64,000 bases of DNA, taken from contig NZ_JARQWR010000003.1 in NCBI RefSeq assembly GCF_030766725.1, positions 124,001 through 188,000 of the forward strand, given 5' to 3'. Below are positions 26,262 through 34,565 of the stretch, piece after piece. Source of the stretch: Flavobacterium aerium. Its GTDB lineage: Bacteria; Bacteroidota; Bacteroidia; Flavobacteriales; Flavobacteriaceae. The position numbers and the translations under genes were made by a program. The notes under the pieces were generated by a model. The model was given only the letters and a program-made list of their open reading frames with translations. It had not been told where the DNA came from and searched no databases. Position 1 is the first letter of the stretch; each line of letters starts with the position of its first letter.

Positions 26262-26394
26262 CGATAACATCACCTATACGCAAGCAGGGGTTCTGTGCTT
26301 TGTAGGACAGGTAATTAGTGAATTTGAAGTTCAGTTCTTCGTAGGAAGTTCAGGGGTTAAAATCCCTGCCTGTGTATAGCCGAAAAACGTTGCC
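26262..26394 (+). repeat. Divergent cassette-border stem-loop (attC-like site 4)
   Basis: CTATACGCAAGCAGGG (26274-26289) pairs with CCCTGCCTGTGTATAG (26364-26379) with two imperfect positions; inside, GTTCAG..TTCTTCGTAGGAAG adds a small hairpin. CGATAAC to the left and GTTGCC to the right could be the R''/R' boxes. The stem sequence is unrelated to the GTTTGG/CCAAAC family of the other sites. The upstream 26140-26261 shows no ORF. Confidence 0.5.
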
Positions 26395-26456
26395 ATCAAT
26401 TATAAAAAATCGTCACAATCAACGAAATTTATCGTCTTTAGAGAAAAATATATTAA

Positions 26457-27932
26457 ATGAAACATCAATTTTACAGTCTATTAATTGTCTTATCAATTTT
26501 TGCTTCCTGCTCGAGTATTTCAAAAACTGAAACATCCAAAAAGAATATTCAATCCCAACAACTCGATTCATTGTTCAATTTCTGCCACTCGAATGGAATG
26601 TTTAATGGAGCTATTTTGGTTGCAAAACACGACTCTATCATTTACAAAAAATCTTTTGGATTTACGAACGAAGAAACGAAAAAAAAAATTACTCCTGAAT
26701 CAGTTTTTTACATTGCATCGGTTTCCAAACAATTTACTGCAATGGGAATTATGATATTACAAGAACAAGGTAAATTATCTTACGATGATAAAATCAATGA
26801 CTTTTTCCCAAACTATCCCGAATATCTAAAAAACATAACCGTAAGACAACTTTTAAACCATACTTCAGGAATTACGGATAAGGAATATTATAAGTTGACC
26901 AACCCAAGCAACAAAGATGTACTCGATATGCTTCTGAAACAAGATTCCCTTGAACTTGAAAATGGAAAAACATTTAGATATAGCAATGCGGGTTATGTTA
27001 TGCTCGCTTTGATAATCCAAAAAATATCGGGGAAACCAATTGATCAATTCTTCAATCAAGAGATTTTTGAGCCTTTAAAAATGCAAAACACTACAGCGAC
27101 TAAAACTGCAGTAGAAAAAATTTCCACCAAGGTTGATGGCTACAATCTAATTGGGTCAAAAGTTGATTACACATCTTCCGTAATTGGACCCGGTGGAATT
27201 TATTCAACTCTAAACGATATAGAAAAGTGGAACAAAGCATTAAATTCTAATAAATTAATCTCGAAGAAAACGCTCAATGAAGCTTTCAAAAATGGTAAGC
27301 TAAATAAAGATTCTATAACCATCAATATGAACGGTCAAGAATATGGTTATGGTTTTGGTTGGATGCCATATAATAAAAATGAAAAAGAGTATGTTCAACA
27401 CGATGGATTCGTGGAAAGTTACAGGTCTTTAATAAAGAAAAATCTAACTGATGGTTATGATTATATATTCCTGACAAATCAGGGTGCTAAACTTGCAATG
27501 AATGAATTGACTAAATCAATTGACATGATACTTGATCAATCCAAATATCAAAAACCAAAAATTCCTGTTATCAACAAAATATTAAGTGAGCTAAACTTAA
27601 ATGGCTCATCAGATTTGGCAAGTAACGTCAAGAATAAAATTGATAAAAATCCTACTGATTACATTTATGATGAAATTAGTATAAATGAACTTGCTTACAC
27701 ATTCCTTCGAGACAATCAACCAAAAACAGCGATTGAAGTTTTCAAACTTAATACAGAATTAAATCCAAATTCCGCAAATACTTTTGATAGTTTAGCTGAA
27801 GGTTATTTTTCCAATAAACAATTTAAATTATCAACAGAAAATTATCAAAAATCAATAGAATTAAATCCAGAAAATAAGAATGCAAAGGTAATGATTGAAC
27901 GTATAGGAAAAATAACTGTGGAGAATAACTAA
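26457..27932 (+). CDS. Serine hydrolase (beta-lactamase/PBP fold) lipoprotein with C-terminal TPRs
   Basis: 491 residues. The lipoprotein signal ends in FASC. The class C/peptidase S12 core shows ASVSKQFTA (SxxK), YSNAGYVML (YxN) and QHDGFVESY (HxG in place of KTG). Residues after about 390 form TPR-like helices (TAIEVFKLNTELNPNSANTF, STENYQKSIELNPENK). It may be a D-amino-acid peptidase or esterase; true beta-lactamase activity is not implied. Single-gene cassette between sites 4 and 5. Confidence 0.87.
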   Translation: MKHQFYSLLIVLSIFASCSSISKTETSKKNIQSQQLDSLFNFCHSNGMFNGAILVAKHDSIIYKKSFGFTNEETKKKITPESVFYIASVSKQFTAMGIMILQEQGKLSYDDKINDFFPNYPEYLKNITVRQLLNHTSGITDKEYYKLTNPSNKDVLDMLLKQDSLELENGKTFRYSNAGYVMLALIIQKISGKPIDQFFNQEIFEPLKMQNTTATKTAVEKISTKVDGYNLIGSKVDYTSSVIGPGGIYSTLNDIEKWNKALNSNKLISKKTLNEAFKNGKLNKDSITINMNGQEYGYGFGWMPYNKNEKEYVQHDGFVESYRSLIKKNLTDGYDYIFLTNQGAKLAMNELTKSIDMILDQSKYQKPKIPVINKILSELNLNGSSDLASNVKNKIDKNPTDYIYDEISINELAYTFLRDNQPKTAIEVFKLNTELNPNSANTFDSLAEGYFSNKQFKLSTENYQKSIELNPENKNAKVMIERIGKITVENN

Positions 27933-28065
27933 TGGCAACACACGTTTTGCGCTATTGCGAATTTTGTGCAAGCCGGACGTTTACATTTCGCAAGAAACTT
28001 TATCTTTAACAGAAAATAATTCGTTCCGAACTTCGCAACCATCGCCAAGCGACCAAACGTTGTGC
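27933..28065 (+). repeat. attC-like site 5
   Basis: TGGCAAC with ACACGTTTTGCGCTATTGCGAA at the left; TTCGCAACCATCGCCAAGCG, ACCAAAC and GTTGTGC at the right. CAACACACGTTT pairs imperfectly with AAACGTTGTG, and TTGCGAA with TTCGCAA. Its interior (acatttcgcaagaaactt and following) is nearly identical to site 6. Confidence 0.7.
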
Positions 28066-28118
28066 GTTATTTTACAGCGACAGGGAACTTAACGAGACAT
28101 CAAAAATTGCAAAACTAT

Positions 28119-28934
28119 ATGACTAAAAATTACGCTGAAAATTATCCTAAAATAATTTACAAATACAGAAGTTGGTCAAATAAATATCACAAAGATATTT
28201 TGTTAAAAAATCAAGTTTATCTTTCTTCACCAATAGAATTTAATGATCCATTTGATTGTAAAATTCCAAAAAACTTTCTACTAATTAACACACCTGAAAA
28301 AGTTGAAAAATATGTAAACGATGTAATTGAACGACAAAAAGATTTTATTATTTCAAAAGGTTTGAGCATAGAAAATGAAATAATAGAATACGCAAAAACA
28401 TTACAAAATATTCAGAAATTCCAAAAAGAAAGAGAAGAAATAGAATTTCCAATGATTGATAATCATTACGGAGTTTTATGTATGAGCGCTAAATGGAATT
28501 CAATTCTAATGTGGTCGCATTATGGAGATTATCATAAAGGTTTTTGTATTGGATTTAATGAAGAAAAAATGAGGGAATCTGGACTATTTGGAAAAGGCGG
28601 ACCAGTAACTTATTCAGAAAATTTTCCCATAATAAATCCGTTAGATAATGAAGATCGCATGATTGTCTCATTTTATCAAACATATTATAAATCAGTAGAA
28701 TGGTCTTATGAAGAAGAATATCGTTTCACAAACTTGATGTTTCCAGAAAAACCATCGAATGAAATGAGAATAAAAGTTTTTGCAGAAAATTGTATTGAGG
28801 AAATAAATTTAGGCGTAAATATTGAACCAAGCCACAAAGAAGAAATCATAGTTGAAGCAAAAAAAAGAAATATTAAAATTTATCAACTTATAAAAATTCC
28901 ATTCAAATTTGAATTTGACAGAATCGAAATATAA
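28119..28934 (+). CDS. DUF2971-domain protein
   Basis: 271 residues from the ATG at 28119; the open frame extends back to a GTG at 28062 that lies in the attC-like site and is unlikely. DUF2971 hallmarks: YKYRSWSNKYHKDILLKNQV, YLSSPIEFNDPFDCKIP, GVLCMSAKWNSILMWSHYGD, HKGFCIGFNEE and the later YEEEYRF. Members are cytosolic and found across mobile elements; no biochemical function is established that I know of. Single-gene cassette. Confidence 0.87.
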   Translation: MTKNYAENYPKIIYKYRSWSNKYHKDILLKNQVYLSSPIEFNDPFDCKIPKNFLLINTPEKVEKYVNDVIERQKDFIISKGLSIENEIIEYAKTLQNIQKFQKEREEIEFPMIDNHYGVLCMSAKWNSILMWSHYGDYHKGFCIGFNEEKMRESGLFGKGGPVTYSENFPIINPLDNEDRMIVSFYQTYYKSVEWSYEEEYRFTNLMFPEKPSNEMRIKVFAENCIEEINLGVNIEPSHKEEIIVEAKKRNIKIYQLIKIPFKFEFDRIEI

Positions 28935-28943
28935 AAAAACAAC

Positions 28944-29076
28944 GCACAACAGCCGTTTCTCGCAATTGCGAATTTTGTTGTACGTTCAGGTTCACATTTC
29001 GCAAGAAACTTTATCTTTAACAGAAAATAATCAATTCCGAACCTCGCAACCATCGCCAAGCGACCAAACGTTAGCT
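28944..29076 (+). repeat. attC-like site 6
   Basis: GCACAAC with AGCCGTTTCTCGCAATTGCGAA; right side CCTCGCAACCATCGCCAAGCG, ACCAAAC and GTTAGCT (29070-29076). Nearly the same length (133) and interior as site 5. The leader after R' matches site 1. Confidence 0.7.
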
Positions 29077-29119
29077 ATCATTGTACAGCGCCCCGTAACT
29101 AAAGACAAATCAAAAATTG

Positions 29120-30112
29120 ATGACAGCGAAATTTCCAGCTATAAACACTACACTTTCACCAACCGAACTTGGTAAACTTATTCAAGAGAAATATAATTTA
29201 AGCAACAAAACCGAATGTAGCATCTTTCGGCTTGCAATGAACCATTTATACATAGTTCAAGATGGCGAGGCAAAATATGTTTTTAGAGTTTATACCCACA
29301 ATTGGCGGACAAAGTTAGAAATCGAAGAAGAATTACGACTTTTAATTCATTTAAAAGAAAACGACAAACAAGTTGCTTATCCAATAGCAGACAAATCGAG
29401 CGAACAGATACAAGAAATTGAAGCACCAGAAGGAAAAAGATTTGGTGTTTTATTTTCTTACGCAAAAGGAACAAAAACAGCAAAATTTTCAGATCAAACT
29501 AGTTTCTTAATTGGACAAGCATTAGCAAAAATCCATCAATCGGCTGAAAATTTTGAAGTATCAAGAATATCATACAACACTCAAAACTTGCTTGACGACT
29601 CTATTTTAAGAACAAAAGAATTCTTTAATAAAACTAACAGCGAAATTGAATTTTTGGAGAAATTGTCAGCTTTTTTGACATTGAAAATGAATGAAATTGA
29701 CAATCAAAAAATGAGATCTGGAAGTATTCATCTCGACGTTTGGTTTGACAATTTACACATTGACAATGAAAAAGACGTAACATTTTTTGACTTTGATTTT
29801 TGTGGTAACGGTTATTTATGTTTTGACATTTCTTATTATTTATTTCAGTTACTTGCAACAAATTTGAATGAAGAAGAATATCAAATAAAAGCCGATAGTT
29901 TTTTAAACGGTTACCAAACAATAACAGAAATTAGCGACGAAGAAAAAAAGTTTTTGCCTTTTGCGTGTTTAGCAATTATGAACTATTACATAAGTATTCA
30001 GTGTGACAGATTTGAATATTGGACAAATATTTTCCTAAATGAAGATCATTTAAAAAGAATGGTTGGGAATTTAAAACGTTGGATTGCTTACAATAAAATT
30101 GAAATAGAATAA
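29120..30112 (+). CDS. APH-fold phosphotransferase (aminoglycoside/choline kinase family)
   Basis: 330 residues from the ATG at 29120; the in-frame TTG three bases earlier is less likely. Protein-kinase-like fold of the APH family: nucleotide-binding N-lobe (YIVQDGEAKYVFRVYTHN), GQALAKIHQ, catalytic loop HLDVWFDN (His204, Asp206, Asn211), and metal-binding FDFDFCG (Asp224, Asp226). The substrate could be an antibiotic or a small metabolite and cannot be told. Single cassette gene; a truncated second copy of its 5' end lies at 19237-19431. Confidence 0.87.
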   Translation: MTAKFPAINTTLSPTELGKLIQEKYNLSNKTECSIFRLAMNHLYIVQDGEAKYVFRVYTHNWRTKLEIEEELRLLIHLKENDKQVAYPIADKSSEQIQEIEAPEGKRFGVLFSYAKGTKTAKFSDQTSFLIGQALAKIHQSAENFEVSRISYNTQNLLDDSILRTKEFFNKTNSEIEFLEKLSAFLTLKMNEIDNQKMRSGSIHLDVWFDNLHIDNEKDVTFFDFDFCGNGYLCFDISYYLFQLLATNLNEEEYQIKADSFLNGYQTITEISDEEKKFLPFACLAIMNYYISIQCDRFEYWTNIFLNEDHLKRMVGNLKRWIAYNKIEIE

Positions 30113-30117
30113 CGAAC

Positions 30118-30260
30118 GGTTAACTTTGGTTTGGCAAGATTACAGGTTTAGTGTTTAATTTAAAGTTAGTGCTATCTTTGAAATTAGTGCTAAATCGAAA
30201 GTTTCAGCTTCTTAATCCGCCACATCGCTAAGTCGCGAACCCTTGAACCGACCGTAAACA
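30118..30260 (+). repeat. attC-like site 7 (right half decayed)
   Basis: Left half GGTTAAC then TTTGGTTTGGCAAGATTACAGG matches the consensus well. The right half has CCGCCACATCGCTAAGTCGCG and CTTGAACCG, but the R' box has drifted to CGTAAACA. Confidence 0.55.
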
Positions 30261-30299
30261 CAATGCAAACATTAATATTAAATAATTTTTAGAACATAG

Positions 30300-31181
30300 A
30301 TGAGACTATTTTTTTTAACTTTTTTAATTTTCTTAACTTCTTCACAAATCTTTGGACAGACTGAACTTCGACAAGAATTAGAAAATATCATTGCGACAAA
30401 AAACGCTACAATCGGAATATCTATAAAAAACATTGAGAACAAAGATACATTAAACATTAATGGAACTCTAAACGCTCCTTTAATGAGTATTTTTAAATTT
30501 CATATTGCTTTGACTACATTAGACTTGGTCGACAAAGGAAAACTTTCATTAAAGCAGAAATTTTTTGTAAAAAAAGAAGAATTACACGAAAATACTTGGA
30601 GTCCAATAAGAGAAGAATATCCAAACGGAAATATGTATTTGACATTAGACCAATTATTGCGATATACAGTTTCACATAGTGACAACAATGGATGTGACAT
30701 TCTTTTAGAGTTGATTGGTGGTACAGAAACTGTTCAAAAGTTTATCAACAAGCAAGGGATAAAAGATTTTACCATCAAAATAAACGAACAAGAAATGCGG
30801 ACTTGGGAAAGTTTTTACATAAACACAACAACACCATTGGCAACAACAGAGCTACTTGAGAAGTTTTATAAAGGGCAAGTTCTAAAAAAGAAGACAACAA
30901 AATATTTATATCAGTTAATGGTTGAATGTTCGAGAGGAATTACTTGGATGAAAGCTGGACTTCCCAAAGAAACAGAATTAGCACATAGAACTGGAATTTC
31001 AGATAGAAATAAGAACGATTTAAGAGCAGCGATGAACAACGTGGGAATTTTTAAACTTCCGAACGGAAATCATATTATTCTTTCTATTTACTTAAAAAAT
31101 ATTACAGAAGGACGTGAGGATACCGAAAAAATAATTGCCGACATAACAAAAGCGACTTGGAATTACTACACGAAAAAATAA
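30300..31181 (+). CDS. Class A beta-lactamase (subclass A2-like) with altered active-site residues
   Basis: 293 residues with a signal peptide (FLTSSQIFGQ). Closest by eye to the PER/VEB/CepA/CfxA group: SIFK (Ser63, Lys66 = Ambler 70/73) in LMSIFKFHIALTTLDLVDKG, SDN (127-129 = 130-132) in VSHSDNNGCDILLELIGG, and the omega-loop Glu in NEQEM (Glu163). The usual KTG is RTG (HRTGIS, 230-232), and the Asn/His at Ambler 170 appears to be Arg167. Hydrolysis may therefore be changed in range or efficiency. Periplasmic; single-gene cassette between sites 7 and 8. Confidence 0.88.
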   Translation: MRLFFLTFLIFLTSSQIFGQTELRQELENIIATKNATIGISIKNIENKDTLNINGTLNAPLMSIFKFHIALTTLDLVDKGKLSLKQKFFVKKEELHENTWSPIREEYPNGNMYLTLDQLLRYTVSHSDNNGCDILLELIGGTETVQKFINKQGIKDFTIKINEQEMRTWESFYINTTTPLATTELLEKFYKGQVLKKKTTKYLYQLMVECSRGITWMKAGLPKETELAHRTGISDRNKNDLRAAMNNVGIFKLPNGNHIILSIYLKNITEGREDTEKIIADITKATWNYYTKK

Positions 31182-31188
31182 AAACTGC

Positions 31189-31319
31189 CACCAACAAGGG
31201 TTTTGCAATAGTGGCTCGAAAGTGCAAAGTTCAACTGCTGTTCCTTGGTTCAACTTTTGAGCAAAGTTGAAATTTTGTGATTCGATTTCCGCCACATCGC
31301 CAAGCGCCAAGTGTTATGT
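31189..31319 (+). repeat. attC-like site 8
   Basis: CACCAAC, AAGGGTTTTGCAATAGTGGC at the left (nearly the same as site 3); GCCACATCGCCAAGCGCCAA and GTTATGT (31313-31319) at the right. GTGGC pairs with GCCAC. The centre contains GTTCAACT..AGTTGAAA inverted segments. Confidence 0.66.
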
Positions 31320-31358
31320 TCTATTTAATCACATAATCAGACAATTAAACTATAAACT

Positions 31359-32408
31359 ATGACAATAAAATATTTAATGATATTTTTGATTTTTGCATTA
31401 TTTGGTTGTAAAAGTAATTCGCTAATCAATAAACAAAATGTTGAGAATGCGATTACAAAAAATGCTCTTGAGTTATTAGAAGACAAAAGATTTCATTCTG
31501 TTTCTGTAGCGGTGTTTAAAGATGGGGAATCAACGATAAAACATTTTGGTGAATTATCTATTGGAAAAGGAAATAAACCAAACGATTCTACACTTTATGA
31601 ATTAGCTTCTGTAACTAAAACTTTTACTGGCTATGTAGCCGCTAAAGCCGTACTTGATAAAAAAATAAATTTAGATGATGATATTAGAATATATTTAAAC
31701 GGGCTTTATCCTAATTTAGAATTTAAAGGGGAAAGTATAAAAATCAAGCACCTCCTCACGCATACAAGCGGGTTTCCTAATTTCCCTATAAAAAGCGAAA
31801 ATAAAGAAGCTTTTTTTGAGGGATTAAAACTAATCAAAATTGAAACAAAACCTGGAGAAATATATTCCTATTCAAACACGGCTCCAGAGTTAACAGCATA
31901 TATACTTGAAAAAGTGTACCAAAAAAGTTTTGAGGAATTGGTAACTGAATTTATTTTGAAACCAAATAAAATGAACCAAACCAAATTCACATTAAATGAT
32001 AATGAAAAAGCAATTTTAGTAAGAGGTTACAATGATAAAAACGAGTTAATGCCAAACTTCAATAGAACTTTATGGGGAGGAATTGCAGGATTACACTCTA
32101 CGACTACGGATTTAGTAAAGTATATGAAATTGCAACTTGACAAGTCAAATCTTATTATAAATGAATCTCATAAAAAATTATACAAAGAAGGTTCTGATTT
32201 TTGGGAAGGCTATCATTGGTATATATTAGAGAATGGTAATGAATTAATTTATAGACATCACGGAGGTATATATGGAATGCAGAATTGGTTTGTGATTTAT
32301 CCTAAACAAAATATAGGGATATCTATATTGACAAATACTAGCTTCAATGAAACAGGAGAAATTTTGGAAAAAGTAGTTGATAAATTGTATGGCGACATAA
32401 ACAAATAG
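31359..32408 (+). CDS. Serine hydrolase lipoprotein (beta-lactamase/PBP fold, S12-like)
   Basis: 349 residues with a lipoprotein signal (FALFGC). Core motifs: LASVTKTFTGYVAAKAV (SxxK), YSYSNTAPELTAYIL (YxN) and HHGGIYGMQNW (HxG). HTSGFPNFP and GGIAGLHSTTTDLVKYMKL are typical of the family. It is compact, with no TPR extension unlike the enzyme at 26457. Likely acts on peptides or esters in the periplasm or at the surface; real target unknown. Single-gene cassette. Confidence 0.87.
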   Translation: MTIKYLMIFLIFALFGCKSNSLINKQNVENAITKNALELLEDKRFHSVSVAVFKDGESTIKHFGELSIGKGNKPNDSTLYELASVTKTFTGYVAAKAVLDKKINLDDDIRIYLNGLYPNLEFKGESIKIKHLLTHTSGFPNFPIKSENKEAFFEGLKLIKIETKPGEIYSYSNTAPELTAYILEKVYQKSFEELVTEFILKPNKMNQTKFTLNDNEKAILVRGYNDKNELMPNFNRTLWGGIAGLHSTTTDLVKYMKLQLDKSNLIINESHKKLYKEGSDFWEGYHWYILENGNELIYRHHGGIYGMQNWFVIYPKQNIGISILTNTSFNETGEILEKVVDKLYGDINK

Positions 32409-32431
32409 ATATAAGCTAAAAAATAAACCGC

Positions 32432-32523
32432 ACATAACTGCCGTTTGGCAATATGACAGGTTTACTACTAAATTGAAAGTAACTGCTTCGAGATCTGCTT
32501 CTTCACCAAGCGTCAAATTAGCG
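32432..32523 (+). repeat. attC-like site 9
   Basis: ACATAAC, TGCCGTTTGGCAATATGACAGG at the left; CTTCTTCACCAAGCGTCAAA and ATTAGCG (a G-to-A change in the R' GTT) at the right, then GTCATTG as in other leaders. Confidence 0.6.
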
Positions 32524-32568
32524 GTCATTGGATTGTGAAACCATATAAATACAAAATCTATTAAAAAA

Positions 32569-33363
32569 ATGAATACTAGAAAACTTATTTATTTGCTTCT
32601 AATTTTATCATTCTACAGTTGCACTACGCACAAAAAAGCAATAAATGATGAAAATTGGACGAAGATTGCTACAGAAACTAAAACTATAAACAATATAACG
32701 TATTACTTCCCTTCTGAAGTTGAAATTCCACGTAGAAATCTTGCAATTGAAGAATGTCAAAAAGCAATTGATGAAAATTTAAAACTCATTGGAGAAACAG
32801 AATTCAACAATAAAATGGACGTTGAATTTTTAAAATCAAGAAAAGAAATGCTAAAATATGGTGGAATGGCTGCTCAAGGCTTGGCTTTACCTGACAGCGA
32901 TGTATTATTTTCACTACTTAAAGATACTGGATCGCCGATAAAACATGAAATGATGCACATGATTACAATGTATAAATGGGGAATGCCTCCAACTTCTTCA
33001 ACGTGGATGAATGAAGGGTTAGCAACTTATTCAGGTGGAACGTGTTCTAAATACGCATTGGAAGAGATTTATAAATATTTTATTCAGAGTGATAAACTTA
33101 TTACTATGGACAATTTAACACAAGATTTTTATAAAAATCCCGATATGATTGCTTACACTCAAGCTGCTTTTATTTGTGAATTTCTAATTGAGAACTATGG
33201 AATATCGAAATTCAAAGAACTTTGGAAAAACGGATATGAGAAGCTAAATGAAATATATGGTTTCGACTCACAAACATTAGAACAAACTTTGAAAGATTAT
33301 ATAAACCGAAAATACCCAACAAATATAAATTTTAATTGGGAGGAGTTTAATAAAGGATGTTAA
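32569..33363 (+). CDS. Gluzincin-type metallopeptidase-like lipoprotein
   Basis: 264 residues with lipobox SFYSC. HEMMH (126-130) is an HExxH zinc site, and WMNEGLATYSGG supplies the third ligand Glu149 in the usual NEGxA context, as in peptidase MA-like proteins. The C-terminal half is helical (AAFICEFLIENYGISKFKEL). Predicted zinc-dependent peptidase anchored to a membrane, substrate unknown. Single-gene cassette between sites 9 and 10. Confidence 0.82.
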   Translation: MNTRKLIYLLLILSFYSCTTHKKAINDENWTKIATETKTINNITYYFPSEVEIPRRNLAIEECQKAIDENLKLIGETEFNNKMDVEFLKSRKEMLKYGGMAAQGLALPDSDVLFSLLKDTGSPIKHEMMHMITMYKWGMPPTSSTWMNEGLATYSGGTCSKYALEEIYKYFIQSDKLITMDNLTQDFYKNPDMIAYTQAAFICEFLIENYGISKFKELWKNGYEKLNEIYGFDSQTLEQTLKDYINRKYPTNINFNWEEFNKGC

Positions 33364-33374
33364 AAGCAACGAAC

Positions 33375-33496
33375 CGCTAGCAGGTGTTTGGCAAGATGGA
33401 GGTCTTGAACTGGATTTAAAGCTGATTTTGTACTTATAAAAATACATTATAGAAAAAGTATCTTTTCCCCTAACCTCTCCAAGCATCAAAACATTT
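33375..33496 (+). repeat. attC-like site 10 (decayed)
   Basis: CGCTAGC, AGGTGTTTGGCAAGATGGAGG at the left and CCTCTCCAAGCATCAAAAC at the right still pair (GGAGG/CCTC, TTTGG), but both the R'' (TAAC to TAGC) and R' boxes have diverged. Confidence 0.55.
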
Positions 33497-33598
33497 TTCT
33501 CTCCAATATGCTTTTTATTGGAACTCAACTATTATTTTTGGACTTCTATTATATTGGTTGTCGCATTTTCTTTAATTATCATTTAAATGAGCTTTAAA

Positions 33599-34330
33599 AT
33601 GAAACAAATCCTTTACCTATCCTTTTTGTTCTTTTGTTTTAAAGGAACCGCACAAATACTAAAAGACTGCTCGACTTGCTCAACGCAAATCATCAAATCG
33701 GAACAAATAAAAAATTTGAGTATTGACGAAATACGATTATTAATCAACGAGATTTTTGCACGAAATGGGTATCAATTTGAAAACTCAAGATTCCAGAATT
33801 ATTTTGAAGAAAAATCTTGGTACAAATCAAAAAACGACAACAAAAGTGTTTTATTTAATAAAACCGAAAAACAAAACATAAGTTATTTACAAGAAGTGAC
33901 AAAATCACTAAAAGCAAAACAGGGTGAGCTGATTAATCAGATAAAATTATTTAAAGAATTTGTTTTAACCAACAGAACGAAGGAGCTAAAATCACAATTT
34001 GGTTTTTTCTATGAAAACCAGACGGGAGATGATGAGCCAAAATCACTCAAAAAGGTTCTGAATAAAATCAATTTAGACGATATCAATTATTACAAAAACA
34101 AAGGGTTGAATAGTGTAATGGAAGATAATGGCTTTGTGAAAATTGTATACGAACTTTCAATAGAAGGAGAAAGCATCAACTTCTACTATAATTATATGAG
34201 TCATTCAAAAATAATTGAAGGTTTTGATGTATTTACAGATTATCACTCAGAAGAAGAATATATGTATAATTGGCAATTTGAGTTTACAAATGGTAAATTA
34301 AAATTTATACGGTTAGCGGTTGCAGGATAA
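33599..34330 (+). CDS. YARHG-domain secreted protein
   Basis: 243 residues from the ATG at 33599 (signal peptide MKQILYLSFLFFCFKGTAQ); the ATG at 33587 would add four residues. After the signal, SIDEIRLLINEIFARNGYQF...FEEKSWYK is a YARHG domain (usual motif YARHGY, here FARNGY), a small extracellular module of unknown function. The C-terminal 130 residues have no recognised domain. Single-gene unit at the decaying end of the array. Confidence 0.78.
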   Translation: MKQILYLSFLFFCFKGTAQILKDCSTCSTQIIKSEQIKNLSIDEIRLLINEIFARNGYQFENSRFQNYFEEKSWYKSKNDNKSVLFNKTEKQNISYLQEVTKSLKAKQGELINQIKLFKEFVLTNRTKELKSQFGFFYENQTGDDEPKSLKKVLNKINLDDINYYKNKGLNSVMEDNGFVKIVYELSIEGESINFYYNYMSHSKIIEGFDVFTDYHSEEEYMYNWQFEFTNGKLKFIRLAVAG

Positions 34331-34435
34331 AAAACTGCCGAAAGCGACAGAACTAAATTACAAAAGACACTTTCATAAAAAGTATATTTATCTATAAATT
34401 AGGAAGTAATACGGAATGAAAAATAAATACTACTA

Positions 34436-34545
34436 CTAAGTATTTGGTGAGATTACGAAATTTTCGATAAATTCACGTTTCCATAAACATTAGTGCTCAA
34501 TTGAAAGTCGTTACTTTTACAAGCCGTGGCTCATTAGGTGAAAAT
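34436..34545 (+). repeat. attC-like site 11 (remnant)
   Basis: AAGTATTTGGTGAGATTACG resembles the left arm of sites 7 and 10, and CATTAGTGCTC with the following CAATTGAAAGTCGTTACTT echoes the interior of site 9. No clear pairing is left. Region 34331-34565 contains no ORF. Confidence 0.35.
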
Positions 34546-34565
34546 ATAACCGAAAACCGTAGAAA

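Noticed and set aside
28062..28118. Longer DUF2971 protein starting at GTG 28062
   Set aside because: That extension lies in the attC-like site and its leader; DUF2971 homology begins after the ATG at 28119.
19099..33496. Intergenic stem-loops as simple rho-independent terminators
   Set aside because: They are 90-140 bases long, share boxes at both ends rather than a stem plus U-tract, and recur between unrelated genes.
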